Part shown: piece after piece, positions 44,989 through 53,802 of the stretch
Numbering within the stretch: position 1 is the stretch's first letter
How the letters are laid out: every line of letters begins with the position of its first letter
NCBI RefSeq assembly: GCF_963678865.1
Contig: NZ_OY787459.1
Span: 772,501-836,500 of the forward strand
Length of the DNA: 64,000 nt
Direction: 5' to 3'
Origin: Maridesulfovibrio sp.
GTDB lineage: Bacteria > Desulfobacterota > Desulfovibrionia > Desulfovibrionales > Desulfovibrionaceae
Made by a program: the position numbers and the translations under genes
Notes under the pieces: model-generated
The model's database searches: none
What the model was told of the DNA's origin: nothing
What the model saw: only the letters and a program-made list of their open reading frames with translations

Positions 44989-45875
44989 TGCGGCTTTTCA
45001 TACTTGTCTTTTTCATCCTTGCCAGCATGGGAACTTCAATAGCCCATGCTGGCAAGGATGTGCTGTTGTCTATTGCCGACACTGCTAATACATTCGGTAC
45101 TGTAAACCCCTGCCCTACCTGAGGACACAAAACCCTTGGTGGACTGGCCCGGCGGGCCGGTTATTTTCAGGATTTGCGGGAAGCACAGAAACACGATGTC
45201 CTTATTTTAGGCGGTGCATTTGAATTTCTGCCGACCTCCGGCGATAAAATTTCCAATAAAAAACGAATTGCGCTGCCTAGGGCTTTCCAAATCATTAATT
45301 ATGATTTAGGAATTTTAAGCCCTAATGAAATGGTTTTTCTGCAAAATTCACCTAGTGGAATTCTGAAAAACTGGATCGATTGCAAGGAAGCACAGGTGCA
45401 ATTCAAGCCTCTTGCTAATGGCAAAAAGGCAGCAATAATCGTACTTCCTTACCTTGAAAAAGGAACCGACACAATTTCCCCTGATCTTATTGATAAATGC
45501 GCCACACTGATTAAAGAGAACAGGGAAAAAGCGGATCTGGTAATTGCCATGAGTTCATGGGGTTACTTTAGGGAAAAGAAATTTCTCGCCAACCCGGTTA
45601 TTGGCGAGACTCCACCGGATATTCTTCTGGGGAGTGGGGACGGACCGGGAATGTCCGGCAATCTTGCCGCTAATGGCAAGACGTTGTGGGTTCGCAGCTA
45701 CCCGACCGGGAAAGCGGTTAACAGGATTGATATTCTGCAATGGCCGGAAAGATCAAACGACTTTAAATGGTCTTCCGGACAGAATGTGAAGTGGTTCCTG
45801 CAAACCCTGACCGACAAGCTCCGTGAAGAGCCTGAGGTCGCAAAGCTGCTCAATGGTATTTCGGACGATAAGTAA
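44988..45875 (+). CDS. Probable secreted selenoprotein, CxxU motif (UGA at codon 45 read as selenocysteine)
   Basis: The frame from ATG 44988 gives 295 residues if the TGA at 45120-45122 is decoded. The start is a Sec signal peptide (residues 1-21, ending AHA). Then comes NPCPT-U-GHKTLGGLARRAG, a CxxU motif (Cys42, Sec45) before a GGLARRA segment like that near the N-terminus of UshA/SoxB-type metallophosphatases. Coding continues in the same frame without a break for another 250 residues, and a SECIS-like hairpin begins 21 nt after the TGA. Metal ligands of the phosphatases are not evident (VLILGGAFEF), so function is unknown. Conceptually a nonsense mutation is the alternative. Confidence 0.8.
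45143..45161 (+). promoter_or_regulatory. Bacterial SECIS-like hairpin
   Basis: ACTGGCCC (45143-45150) pairs with GGGCCGGT (45154-45161) around a GGC loop. The first loop G is 29 nt after the TGA, within the bacterial SECIS distance of about 16-37 nt, and a G at loop position 1 or 2 is the usual requirement. The hairpin is inside the coding sequence. Confidence 0.65.
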
Positions 45876-45896
45876 ATTAAATTTGGAGGCTTAAAA

Positions 45897-46775
45897 ATGA
45901 CATTCCAAGGAGCATTCACTGCTCTGGTCACTCCGTTCAAGGACGGAGAGATTGATCAGGACGCATTCCGCGAACTGATCGAGTGGCAGATTGAACAGGG
46001 GATCGACGGTCTTGTACCCTGCGGTACTACCGGCGAAGCGGCAACAATGACCCATGACGAACAAGGTGAGGTTATTAGAATCTGTGTCGAGCAGGCCAAG
46101 GGACGTGTCCCGGTCATCGCCGGCGCGGGTTCCAACAATACTAAAGAAGCCGTAAACCTGACTAAGCTTGCTAAACAGGCAGGCGCTGATGCCGCCCTCC
46201 AGATAACCCCTTACTACAACAAACCGACTCCTGCGGGCTTGCTGGCGCATTTCAAAGCCCTTTCCGCTGAGGCTTCAATGCCCTTCATCCTTTACAATGT
46301 ACCCGGAAGAACAGGCCTTAATGCCCTGCCGGAAACGATCGCCATGATCGCGAATGAAGTTTCCGATGTGATCGGTGTAAAGGAAGCGACAGCAAATCTT
46401 GGACAAGTCTCAGATGTAATAGAAATGTGTCCTGAAGGCTTTACAGTTCTGTCAGGTGATGATTTCACGGTACTGCCTTTGCTTTCACTTGGCGGGCACG
46501 GCGTAATTTCCGTTGTTTCCAACATTGTACCCAAAATGATGTCCGACATGTGTGCTGCTTTTAAAGCCGGAGAACTGAAAAAGGCTCAGGAACTGCACTT
46601 CAAAATGCAGCCCTTGAACCGGGTTATGTTTGTTGAAACCAACCCCATCCCGGTTAAAACAGCACTGGGCATGATGGGCAGATTAGAAACTTCATTCAGG
46701 CTGCCGCTGGTTCCGCTTATGGACGGAAGCAAGGTAAAGCTTGAAGCACAGCTCAAAGCAAGCGGCCTGATCTAG
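45897..46775 (+). CDS. dapA: 4-hydroxy-tetrahydrodipicolinate synthase
   Basis: It condenses pyruvate with aspartate semialdehyde for lysine and diaminopimelate. The 292-residue protein has Thr44/45 in PCGTTGEAAT, Tyr133 in ILYNVPGRTG and the Schiff-base Lys162 in GVKEATANL. TTGGAGG precedes the ATG. It is 21 nt after the selenoprotein-like gene and ends at a strong terminator. Confidence 0.96.
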   Translation: MTFQGAFTALVTPFKDGEIDQDAFRELIEWQIEQGIDGLVPCGTTGEAATMTHDEQGEVIRICVEQAKGRVPVIAGAGSNNTKEAVNLTKLAKQAGADAALQITPYYNKPTPAGLLAHFKALSAEASMPFILYNVPGRTGLNALPETIAMIANEVSDVIGVKEATANLGQVSDVIEMCPEGFTVLSGDDFTVLPLLSLGGHGVISVVSNIVPKMMSDMCAAFKAGELKKAQELHFKMQPLNRVMFVETNPIPVKTALGMMGRLETSFRLPLVPLMDGSKVKLEAQLKASGLI

Positions 46776-46800
46776 ACTGCTCTTAGCAATACAATTGTAA

Positions 46801-46838
46801 AATCCCCGCACGGTTTTCCGTGCGGGGATTTTTTTTTC
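46801..46838 (+). terminator. Intrinsic terminator after dapA
   Basis: AATCCCCGCACGG (46801-46813), loop TTTT, CCGTGCGGGGATT (46818-46830), then eight T. A textbook terminator. Confidence 0.92.
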
Positions 46839-46911
46839 ACACCATACGTTTTGAAATGAATAAACGTTTTCAACAAAATATCAGAAAGCCTCATCCAGCG
46901 TATTTATGCCT

Positions 46912-47289
46912 TTATTTGAATACTTCAGGAGTATACCCTTTCGGAAGATGGGCTGTTCCTTTGGTAACAGGAATACCTGATTCTGCTGCCGCTTTTCCAG
47001 CCAACTCATCTATTTTATCGCAGAATCCATTTCCAAGCTTCCAGCCGTCCTGTTCTTTTTTAGAAAAAGAACAAGTAACAACATGTACAGATTCAGCACC
47101 TTTGGCTTTTAAAATTTTGACCATATCCGTAAAATTATCTCCCGGACAACGGCAGGTAAAGACTCCCGTCAAATTGCATTCATCATAATTACTAAAGCCC
47201 TGCACGGTTTGGTCATGAGATTTAATACAACTAGTCAGCGGGCATTTAGTTTCATTCTTTTCACATCTAATAATTCCGATTTTAGGCAT
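46912..47289 (-). CDS. CGGC domain-like cysteine-rich protein
   Basis: A 125-residue small protein opening MPKIGIIRCEKNETKCPLTSC, with further Cys in the CNLTGVFTCRCPGDNF stretch, HVVTCSFSKKEQDGW and GNGFC. The layout (N-terminal IGIIRC, central CRCPG, VHVVTCxF) resembles CGGC-domain putative metal-binding proteins. It begins 17 nt after the NifX-like gene and is probably in its operon. Function unknown; a metal or metalloid role is a guess from the Cys content. Confidence 0.7.
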   Translation of the reverse strand: MPKIGIIRCEKNETKCPLTSCIKSHDQTVQGFSNYDECNLTGVFTCRCPGDNFTDMVKILKAKGAESVHVVTCSFSKKEQDGWKLGNGFCDKIDELAGKAAAESGIPVTKGTAHLPKGYTPEVFK

Positions 47290-47306
47290 GCGTCACTCTC
47301 CCGGAC

Positions 47307-47804
47307 TTAAGATCTGCGGCCCATTCCGCCGCCTCCCATGCCACGGCCTCCACCGCCCATACCACGTCCTCCTCCGCCCATTCCCATTCCACGTCCTGTT
47401 CCGCCCATACGGCGGCAACCACCGCCAGAACGGCTCAAGCTTTGCGGAGAACGCTTAAGATCAGCTACCGGCTGCCCTTCACTGCAAAACTCGGATAAAT
47501 AATTTTCTGCCAATTCACGCACAGTACCCGAATTCACGGTAACCATCTCAATACTGCCAGCCCGTAAAGCCTCTTCAGCCTTAGGACCAAAAGTACCGGA
47601 AATTGCGACATTCACACCTTGATCGGCAAGCAATTGCGCGGTCTGTATACCAGCGCCCTGTGAAAGTTGGCTGTTCCCGCCATTATCAACAAAATGATTT
47701 TCCCCGGTTTCACTGTTAAAAACAACAAAACCTGAGGCCCTGCCAAAACGAGGTTCAAACGGGCTATCCAAATTAGAATTATTTGCACTTACAGCGATAA
47801 GCAT
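47307..47804 (-). CDS. NifX/NifB-C-like (dinitrogenase Fe-Mo cofactor family) protein with Gly/Arg-rich tail
   Basis: A 165-residue protein from ATG 47804 (AGGAGG 5 nt upstream). Residues 1-110 are the ribonuclease H-like fold of the NifX/NifB C-terminal family (MLIAVSANNSNLDSPFEPRFGRA, VAISGTFGPKAEEALRAG). The last 35 residues are an unusual low-complexity tail built from GRGMGGGG-type repeats. Many relatives in anaerobes lie near cofactor or Mrp-type genes; here the partner is the CGGC-like gene. Not necessarily linked to nitrogen fixation. Confidence 0.82.
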   Translation of the reverse strand: MLIAVSANNSNLDSPFEPRFGRASGFVVFNSETGENHFVDNGGNSQLSQGAGIQTAQLLADQGVNVAISGTFGPKAEEALRAGSIEMVTVNSGTVRELAENYLSEFCSEGQPVADLKRSPQSLSRSGGGCRRMGGTGRGMGMGGGGRGMGGGGRGMGGGGMGRRS

Positions 47805-48141
47805 AATGCCTCCTGTTCTGAAATTAATTATTCTTTTCAATTATAACTGCATAAAAGAGGCCAACATAATCAGTACTGTAATATCAATCAATTAAGCAAA
47901 AACAACAAAATCCTTTGGCTAGAATCGAGCCTAAAGCGCAACAAAAAAGGACGCATTTTGCGCCCTACAAAAACAGATCAATTGCCATTGGAACTGACTG
48001 TTATAAAATTACGCCACCTCTATGTGGCAGCTTAAATGGGAATGAGGTTAATGTTTTTTATGAATGAAAAAAATCAACAGGGAAGGGAGCCCTTATGACG
48101 TAAGTACATGGGGTTCCCTTCCCTGAGGTCGTCAAAAACGA
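47805..48141 (-). terminator. Terminator-containing gap between leuB and the NifX-like gene
   Basis: This 337-nt gap has no gene that I can support. It holds two minus-strand hairpins. CAGGGAAGGGA/TCCCTTCCCTG (48078-48088 with 48115-48125), extended by four more pairs, follows leuB. GGGCGCA/TGCGTCC (47949-47965) is followed by TTTTTT. Confidence 0.65.
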
Positions 48142-49209
48142 CTAAAGATTCTTAATAACGGCTTCGCCCATTTCAGTGCAGCCTACAAGCTTGCCACCCT
48201 CATCCATAATATCTCCGGTGCGGAGACCTTCGGAAAGGGTCTTTTCAACTGCGGCTTCAATACAATCAGCTTCTTCAGCCATGTTAAAGGAGTAACGCAG
48301 CATCATGGCGATGGACAGAATGGTAGCCAGCGGGTTGGCCTTGTTTTCGCCAGCGATGTCCGGTGCGGAACCGTGGATGGGCTCGAACAGTCCGGGGTTC
48401 GATGCTCCGAGAGATGCGGAAGGAAGCATGCCGATGGAACCGGTGATAACGGAAGCTTCGTCGGAAAGGATATCGCCGAACAGGTTTCCAGTTACAATAA
48501 CATCAAACTGGGAAGGATCGCGCACCAGCTGCATAGCGGCGTTATCCACATACATGTGGCTCAGTTCAACATCGGGGTAATCTTTGGATACTTCAATTAC
48601 GATTTCACGCCATACACGAGAGACATCAAGCACGTTAGCCTTGTCTACAGAGCAAAGACGCTTTTTACGTTTCTGGGCAGCTTCGAAAGCAACTTTGGCG
48701 ATACGTCTTACTTCGTGTTCGTAGTAAACCATGGTGTTGTAGCCCATGCGTTCACCGTCTTCTTCTTTGGTGCCGCGGGGTTCACCGAAATAGATACCAC
48801 CGGTAAGTTCACGGACAACCATGATGTCGATACCGTTAGCAACAATATCGGGACGCAGAAAACAGGCATCCTTCAGCTGCGGAAACAACGCTGCAGGACG
48901 AAGGTTTGCGAACAGGGAAAGTTCCTTACGGATGCCGAGCAAACCTCTCTCAGGACGGATTGCAGGATCAATGGTATCCCATTTGGGACCGCCGACCGCA
49001 CCGAGAAGTACTGCGTCAGACTCCTTACAAGCCTTTACGGTCTCATCAGGAAGCGGAACACCGGTAGCGTCGATAGCTGCACCGCCGATCAGGGCTTCGG
49101 TTGTTTCAAATTTATGACCGAACTTTTCGCCGATGATGTTCAGGACCTTAACGCCCTGAGCCATGATTTCCGGCCCGATACCATCACCGGGCATTACGCA
49201 TATTTTCAT
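48142..49209 (-). CDS. leuB: 3-isopropylmalate dehydrogenase
   Basis: It oxidatively decarboxylates 3-isopropylmalate in leucine synthesis with NAD. The 355-residue protein opens [16 protein letters not shown], has [16 protein letters not shown] and the metal-binding [24 protein letters not shown]. It is the last gene of the leuA-leuC-leuD-leuB series; a repeat copy separates it from leuD. Confidence 0.95.
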   Translation of the reverse strand: MKICVMPGDGIGPEIMAQGVKVLNIIGEKFGHKFETTEALIGGAAIDATGVPLPDETVKACKESDAVLLGAVGGPKWDTIDPAIRPERGLLGIRKELSLFANLRPAALFPQLKDACFLRPDIVANGIDIMVVRELTGGIYFGEPRGTKEEDGERMGYNTMVYYEHEVRRIAKVAFEAAQKRKKRLCSVDKANVLDVSRVWREIVIEVSKDYPDVELSHMYVDNAAMQLVRDPSQFDVIVTGNLFGDILSDEASVITGSIGMLPSASLGASNPGLFEPIHGSAPDIAGENKANPLATILSIAMMLRYSFNMAEEADCIEAAVEKTLSEGLRTGDIMDEGGKLVGCTEMGEAVIKNL

Positions 49210-49224
49210 TTTTAAAATCCTATT

Positions 49225-49330
49225 TGGATGCGCTTCGCGCTATTTTAAAATTATTTAACCCGCGGCCATAGAAATTTTTTAAAATTTCTATGGCCGTTTC
49301 AAAAACTTTTATTAAGTTCAACTGCCGGGA
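49225..49330 (+). repeat. Dispersed intergenic repeat, copy 6 (partial)
   Basis: A perfect 16-bp hairpin (CGGCCATAGAAATTTT at 49263-49278 with its complement at 49281-49296) followed by TTTCAAAAACTTTTATT. The CCTCCGG box is missing or degraded. It lies between leuD and leuB. Confidence 0.55.
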
Positions 49331-49381
49331 CGCTAGGGGTAAGACCTAACACAACGGCCTAACTTACATCGAAGAAATTGA

Positions 49382-49876
49382 CTATTTTGCGAGACGATCT
49401 TTAACGTATTCTACCAGTCCACCACAATCGAGGATACCCTTCATGAACGGAGGAACCGGGGCACAGGTAATAGTTTCACCTGTGGTTACATTCTTGATTT
49501 CGCCTTTTTCTGCGTCAACTTCAAGCTGGTCACCATCACCCAGTTTTGCAAAATCATCCCCTACTTCGAGGAGAATGAGGCCCATATTGAAACCGTTACG
49601 GTAGAATATACGTGCGAAGCTCTTGGCTACTACGACCGGAATTCCGGCACCGAGAATAGAGATAGGTGCGTGTTCACGGGAAGAACCGCAACCGAAGTTC
49701 TCATCAGCGACCATGATATCGTTCTTTTTAACACGTTTGATCCAGCCTTCTTCAAGACCTTCCATGCAATTCGCACCGAGTTCATCAGGGTCGGTGGTGA
49801 CCAAAAAACGGGCCGGGATAATGGCATCAGTATCAATGTGCGCCCCGACTCTATGTGCAGTACCTTTGATAGACAT
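49382..49876 (-). CDS. leuD: 3-isopropylmalate dehydratase small subunit
   Basis: A 164-residue swivelling domain subunit that completes the LeuC active site. It starts at ATG 49876 (AAGGAG upstream). [25 protein letters not shown] and [17 protein letters not shown] are family motifs; the length suits the short bacterial/archaeal LeuD type. It pairs with the 419-residue LeuC also found here. Confidence 0.95.
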   Translation of the reverse strand: MSIKGTAHRVGAHIDTDAIIPARFLVTTDPDELGANCMEGLEEGWIKRVKKNDIMVADENFGCGSSREHAPISILGAGIPVVVAKSFARIFYRNGFNMGLILLEVGDDFAKLGDGDQLEVDAEKGEIKNVTTGETITCAPVPPFMKGILDCGGLVEYVKDRLAK

Positions 49877-49950
49877 ATTTAAATTCTCCTTGGGGAAAAA
49901 CACTCCCCGCTAGAAACATGAATTAACTAATTTTGCACAATTCAATAAAT

Positions 49951-50025
49951 ATCTCGGCGAAACCTTACTAAAAAGTTTTAGGATTCTTAAACCCTTTTTC
50001 AAAAGGGTTTAAGCCGCCGGCGGCA
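49951..50025 (-). repeat. Dispersed intergenic repeat, copy 7 (inverted)
   Basis: Read on the minus strand: GCCGCCGGCGGC (50024-50013), a perfect 13-bp CTTAAACCCTTTT hairpin (arms 50001-50013 and 49986-49998), GAATCCTAAAACTTTTT, then GGTTTCGCCGAGAT. It lies between leuC and leuD. Confidence 0.65.
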
Positions 50026-50062
50026 AAATCAAATCATTCTTCAACACGCGTAGCGCATCAAC

Positions 50063-51322
50063 TTAAAGAGCTTCAGGATCAGTGATGATACCAGTGATAG
50101 CAGAAGCTGCTGCTACTGCGGGGTTGGAGAGAAAAACTTCACTCTCAAGACTGCCCATACGACCCTTGAAGTTACGGTTGGTGGTAGCTATTGCTCTTTC
50201 ACCACCTGCGAGGATACCCATATGTCCGCCGAGACAAGGACCACAGGTTGCGGGTCCAACAATTGCGCCGGAATCCATAAAGATTTCAATCAAACCTTCG
50301 CGCAGAGCCTGCTTCCAGATATTCGGGGTAGCGGGCAGAACGATAAGACGCACATTCTTGTCAGCTTTGCGGCCTTTAAGTACTGCGGCAGCTTCGCGAA
50401 GATCTTCGATACGTCCATTAGTACAGGAACCGATGACGGCCTGATGAATCTTCATATCTTTTACTTCGTCAACGGGCTTAACGTTATCTGGCAGATGCGG
50501 GCAGGCAACCTGCGGTTTCATGCCGGTTACATCGATTTTGACTACGCGCTCATAATTTGCGCCTTCATCAGCACGCAATTCAACGTCGCCGGTACGGCCT
50601 GCTGCCTTGCAATATTCGAGTGTCTTGGCATCAACCGGGAACAGACCGACCTTACCGCCTGCTTCAATAGCCATATTGGCCATAGTCATACGGCCTTCGA
50701 TGGAAAGGTTATCCACAACGGAACCGCTGAACTCGAGAGCTTTATAGAGAGCACCGGAAACACCGATAGTACCGATGAGATTGAGGATGTAATCCTTGGC
50801 ACCCAGAAATTTACCGGGAGTACCTTCGATTTCAACTTTAATGGTCGGAGGGACTTTGAACCAAGTTTCACCGAGGGCCATACCGCCGGCAATGTCAGTG
50901 GAGCCCATTCCGGTGGCAAATGCACCGAGGCCGCCGTAAGTACAGGTATGGGAATCGGCACCGATTACGATATCGGAAGGGCCAACGAGTCCCAGCTCAG
51001 GCAGAAGTGCGTGCTCAACACCGACTTCGCCGCCTTCATAATAATGAGTGATGTTCTTTTCATGAGCAAATTCGCGGACAACTTTTACCTGCTCAGCAGA
51101 ATCAATATCCTTGTTGGGGGTAAAGTGGTCACAGACGAGTGCAACTTTATCCTTATCAAAGACCTGATCAGCACCCATGGCCCTAAAAGATTTAATGGCG
51201 AGCGGAGCGGTGATATCGTTGGCCAGCACCATGGAAACATTGCAGCGGACAATCTGGCCCGGCTCATTGACTGTTTCATCAGTATGAGCCTGTAAAATTT
51301 TCTCAGCTAAAGTTTTAGGCAT
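50063..51322 (-). CDS. leuC: 3-isopropylmalate dehydratase large subunit
   Basis: A 419-residue aconitase-fold subunit carrying the [4Fe-4S] cluster. CDHFTPNKDIDSAEQ, GADSHTCTYGGLGAFATGMGS, AVIGSCTNGRIEDL and ATCGPCLGGHMGILA include the three cluster Cys. The length indicates the heterodimeric short type rather than the E. coli form. The start overlaps leuA by 8 nt. Confidence 0.95.
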   Translation of the reverse strand: MPKTLAEKILQAHTDETVNEPGQIVRCNVSMVLANDITAPLAIKSFRAMGADQVFDKDKVALVCDHFTPNKDIDSAEQVKVVREFAHEKNITHYYEGGEVGVEHALLPELGLVGPSDIVIGADSHTCTYGGLGAFATGMGSTDIAGGMALGETWFKVPPTIKVEIEGTPGKFLGAKDYILNLIGTIGVSGALYKALEFSGSVVDNLSIEGRMTMANMAIEAGGKVGLFPVDAKTLEYCKAAGRTGDVELRADEGANYERVVKIDVTGMKPQVACPHLPDNVKPVDEVKDMKIHQAVIGSCTNGRIEDLREAAAVLKGRKADKNVRLIVLPATPNIWKQALREGLIEIFMDSGAIVGPATCGPCLGGHMGILAGGERAIATTNRNFKGRMGSLESEVFLSNPAVAAASAITGIITDPEAL

Positions 51323-52862
51323 TATTTTTCTCCTGTTTCATGCGTTCAACCCGGTTAATGGCGTTGATATAAGCTTTGGCACTGGCGACGATGATATCTT
51401 CGTCAGAACCTCGCCCGATTGATTTCACACCGTTATCGGTAATATGGACCGTAACCGCACCCTGCGCATCAGTTCCGCCGGTTACCGCGTTTACGGAATA
51501 AAGTTCCAGTTTAGGCTCTCTGCTAACCATTTTATTGATGGTTGAGAATACGGCATTGATCGGACCGTCCCCAAAACCTACTTCCTGCATGGTTTCCGGA
51601 TTTTCGCTATCCTTGCTGTAGTCCTCCAGCACGATTGCAGCATGCGGAGAGACTCCGGCAGTACCGGAAAATACGGAAAGAGCCTTAACCCGGTAGAGGT
51701 CATGGATACGATAAGCCTCTTCCAAGACGAGAGCTTCAACGTCCTCATCAAAAATTTCTTCTTTCTTATCAGCCAGAGCTTTAACCGCCGCAAATACGCG
51801 TGCGATCTGATCTTCATCCAGCTGATACCCCATTTCCTTGAGTTTGGCGCCCAACGCGTTACGGCCAGAATGCTTGCCGATAACAATTGAAGTACCCTTC
51901 TTACCGATGGATTCAGGGGTCATGATCTCATAGGTCTGGCGGTTCTTGAGCATGCCATCCTGATGGATACCTGATTCATGAGCAAAGGCGTTGGCACCGA
52001 CAATTGCCTTATACGGAGATATGGGCTGGCCGATGGTGTTTGCCAATCTTCGGCAGGAAGGGAACAGTTCCTCGGTAACGATGGAAGTCTCGACATCATA
52101 GTAATCCTTGCGGGTATGCAGGGCCATGATCACTTCTTCCAAAGCGGCATTACCTGCCCGTTCACCGATACCGGAGAGGGTTACTTCCGCCTGACGCGCC
52201 CCTGCTCTGATGGCGGCCAAAGAGTTGGCACAAGCCAGGCCGAGGTCATTATGGCAGTGAACACTGAATATCGCTTTATCGCTGTTAGGAACTTCCTTGA
52301 TCAGGTACTCAATCAATTTTCCGAATTCTTCAGGCTGGGCATAACCAACAGTATCAGGGATGTTGATGGTGGTAGCACCTTCATCAATTACGGCTTCGAC
52401 AACCTGTGCGAGAAAGTCCCAGCGGGAACGGGAAGCATCCTCAGCGGAAAACTCAACGTTGGGGGTCAGGGATACGGCATGGCGCACAGCCTTGCGTGCC
52501 ATTTCAAGAATTTCTTCCGGCTCCTTGTTGAACTTATGCTTCATATGGATATCGGAAGTAGCAATAAAAGTATGAATCCTTGGATTCTTAGCATATTTGA
52601 CTGCTTCATAAGCACGGTCAATATCTGCTTTCAGAGCCCGGCAAAGCCCGGCAACCTGAATATCACCAACTGATTTTGCTATTGCGGACACCGCCTCAAA
52701 ATCACCCTGACTTGCAGCGGGGAATCCGGCTTCAATAATGTCCACGCCGAGTTTTTCCAGCTGCCGGGCCATGGTAATTTTCTCAGCCATGTTCATGGTT
52801 GCACCGGGGGATTGTTCGCCATCACGCAAAGTAGTATCAAAAATATAAACTTTATCAGACAT
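51315..52862 (-). CDS. leuA: 2-isopropylmalate synthase
   Basis: It commits 2-ketoisovalerate and acetyl-CoA to leucine. The 515-residue protein opens IFDTTLRDGEQSPGATM, has the metal site in HCHNDLGLACANSLA and the region GERAGNAALEEV, then the C-terminal LeuA dimer/leucine-feedback domain (about 395-510, VNAVTGGTDAQGAVTV). AGGAG lies before the ATG. A structured 172-nt region separates it from pssA. Confidence 0.95.
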   Translation of the reverse strand: MSDKVYIFDTTLRDGEQSPGATMNMAEKITMARQLEKLGVDIIEAGFPAASQGDFEAVSAIAKSVGDIQVAGLCRALKADIDRAYEAVKYAKNPRIHTFIATSDIHMKHKFNKEPEEILEMARKAVRHAVSLTPNVEFSAEDASRSRWDFLAQVVEAVIDEGATTINIPDTVGYAQPEEFGKLIEYLIKEVPNSDKAIFSVHCHNDLGLACANSLAAIRAGARQAEVTLSGIGERAGNAALEEVIMALHTRKDYYDVETSIVTEELFPSCRRLANTIGQPISPYKAIVGANAFAHESGIHQDGMLKNRQTYEIMTPESIGKKGTSIVIGKHSGRNALGAKLKEMGYQLDEDQIARVFAAVKALADKKEEIFDEDVEALVLEEAYRIHDLYRVKALSVFSGTAGVSPHAAIVLEDYSKDSENPETMQEVGFGDGPINAVFSTINKMVSREPKLELYSVNAVTGGTDAQGAVTVHITDNGVKSIGRGSDEDIIVASAKAYINAINRVERMKQEKNNA

Positions 52863-52990
52863 TTATTTATCTCCTGAAAGGAACTGCAGAAACAGAACAT
52901 TCGCAGTTTATAATAATTCTTGGGAATAAAACAGTGAAACAGGTTAAACTACCGAGTAATTTACCGTCCCCTAAAGAATTTTGGTACCGT

Positions 52991-53038
52991 ATAAGCTTTT
53001 CCGGATGTAGCTGTAGGGCTACCTTAAAAAAAGCTTAT
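52991..53038 (-). promoter_or_regulatory. Long hairpin between pssA and leuA
   Basis: ATAAGCTTTT (52991-53000) pairs with AAAAGCTTAT (53029-53038), enclosing an inner GTAGC/GCTAC hairpin. It overlaps the pssA stop codon, and no U-run follows on the minus strand. It could be a leader or processing structure for leuA. Confidence 0.4.
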
Positions 53039-53802
53039 GACAATTCTTTGGAGGACTTTCCTAGTAGCTTATTGCTTCTGCGGGATAGAACGAAAATGGT
53101 GTAAATAGGACCGGAAATAATATATCCGGCAAAGATCATGAAGCCCAAAAACTTGGGCTGAGAGGCAACCATAGTAAAAAGCGCAATTACGGTTACCATA
53201 GAGCTGAAAGGATGAGCTTTGAACATTCCGATTTCTTTGAAAGAATTATAACGAATGTTGCTCACCATCAGAAAAGCGAGGCAATATACAAGCACCAGAG
53301 TGAACATAGGCAGAACACTCTGTGCAATATTTTCAGGAAGATAAGGGGTAAACAGGATCAACGTTGCCAAGGTACAGCCTGCCGCAGGGATGGGCAGACC
53401 TATAAAATGGGCTTTAGAAGTAGTTCCTGCCTGAACATTGAAACGGGCGAGCCTGAGCGCACCGCAAGCCATCAACAAGAAGGCCGCAAGCATGCCCAGT
53501 CTTCCGAACTGGTGGAGTTGCCAATGATAAACCATGAACGCAGGAGTAACACCGAAGGCGACCACATCCGCAAGAGAATCGAGCTGCACGCCGAATTCAC
53601 TGCTGGTACCGGTCAACCGAGCCACTTTCCCGTCGAGACCGTCAAAGAGACAGCTGACCAGAATGGCTACAGCACTCAGTTCGTAAGCACCTTCCACAAC
53701 CCAGTTCATCGCGAGAAAGCCGCAAAACAGGCTCGACACGGTGAGGAGGTTGGGCAGAATGTATACGCCCTTGTGCTTCGGTATTCTTTTTTCCTTTGCC
53801 AT
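53035..53802 (-). CDS. pssA: CDP-diacylglycerol-serine O-phosphatidyltransferase
   Basis: An integral membrane enzyme making phosphatidylserine, the precursor of phosphatidylethanolamine. About 255 residues from ATG 53802, with about seven membrane spans. The CDP-alcohol phosphotransferase motif is DGLDGKVARLTGTSSEFG followed by D3 and D4 in QLDSLAD. The decarboxylase (psd) often found beside it is not in the window. It heads the pssA-leuACDB run. Confidence 0.94.
   Translation of the reverse strand: MAKEKRIPKHKGVYILPNLLTVSSLFCGFLAMNWVVEGAYELSAVAILVSCLFDGLDGKVARLTGTSSEFGVQLDSLADVVAFGVTPAFMVYHWQLHQFGRLGMLAAFLLMACGALRLARFNVQAGTTSKAHFIGLPIPAAGCTLATLILFTPYLPENIAQSVLPMFTLVLVYCLAFLMVSNIRYNSFKEIGMFKAHPFSSMVTVIALFTMVASQPKFLGFMIFAGYIISGPIYTIFVLSRRSNKLLGKSSKELS

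Noticed and set aside
45120..45122. TGA as a simple nonsense mutation making a pseudogene
   Set aside because: The signal peptide upstream and 250 codons downstream are both intact in one frame, the TGA falls on a CxxC position, and a SECIS-like hairpin follows.
47330..47415. Short tandem DNA repeats as a CRISPR array
   Set aside because: They are in-frame codons of the Gly/Arg-rich tail without spacers; no cas genes are in the window.
48373..51295. Long plus-strand frames opposite leuB (48373-49215) and leuC (50222-51295)
   Set aside because: Both are antisense to genes with complete family motifs and have no protein-like features of their own.
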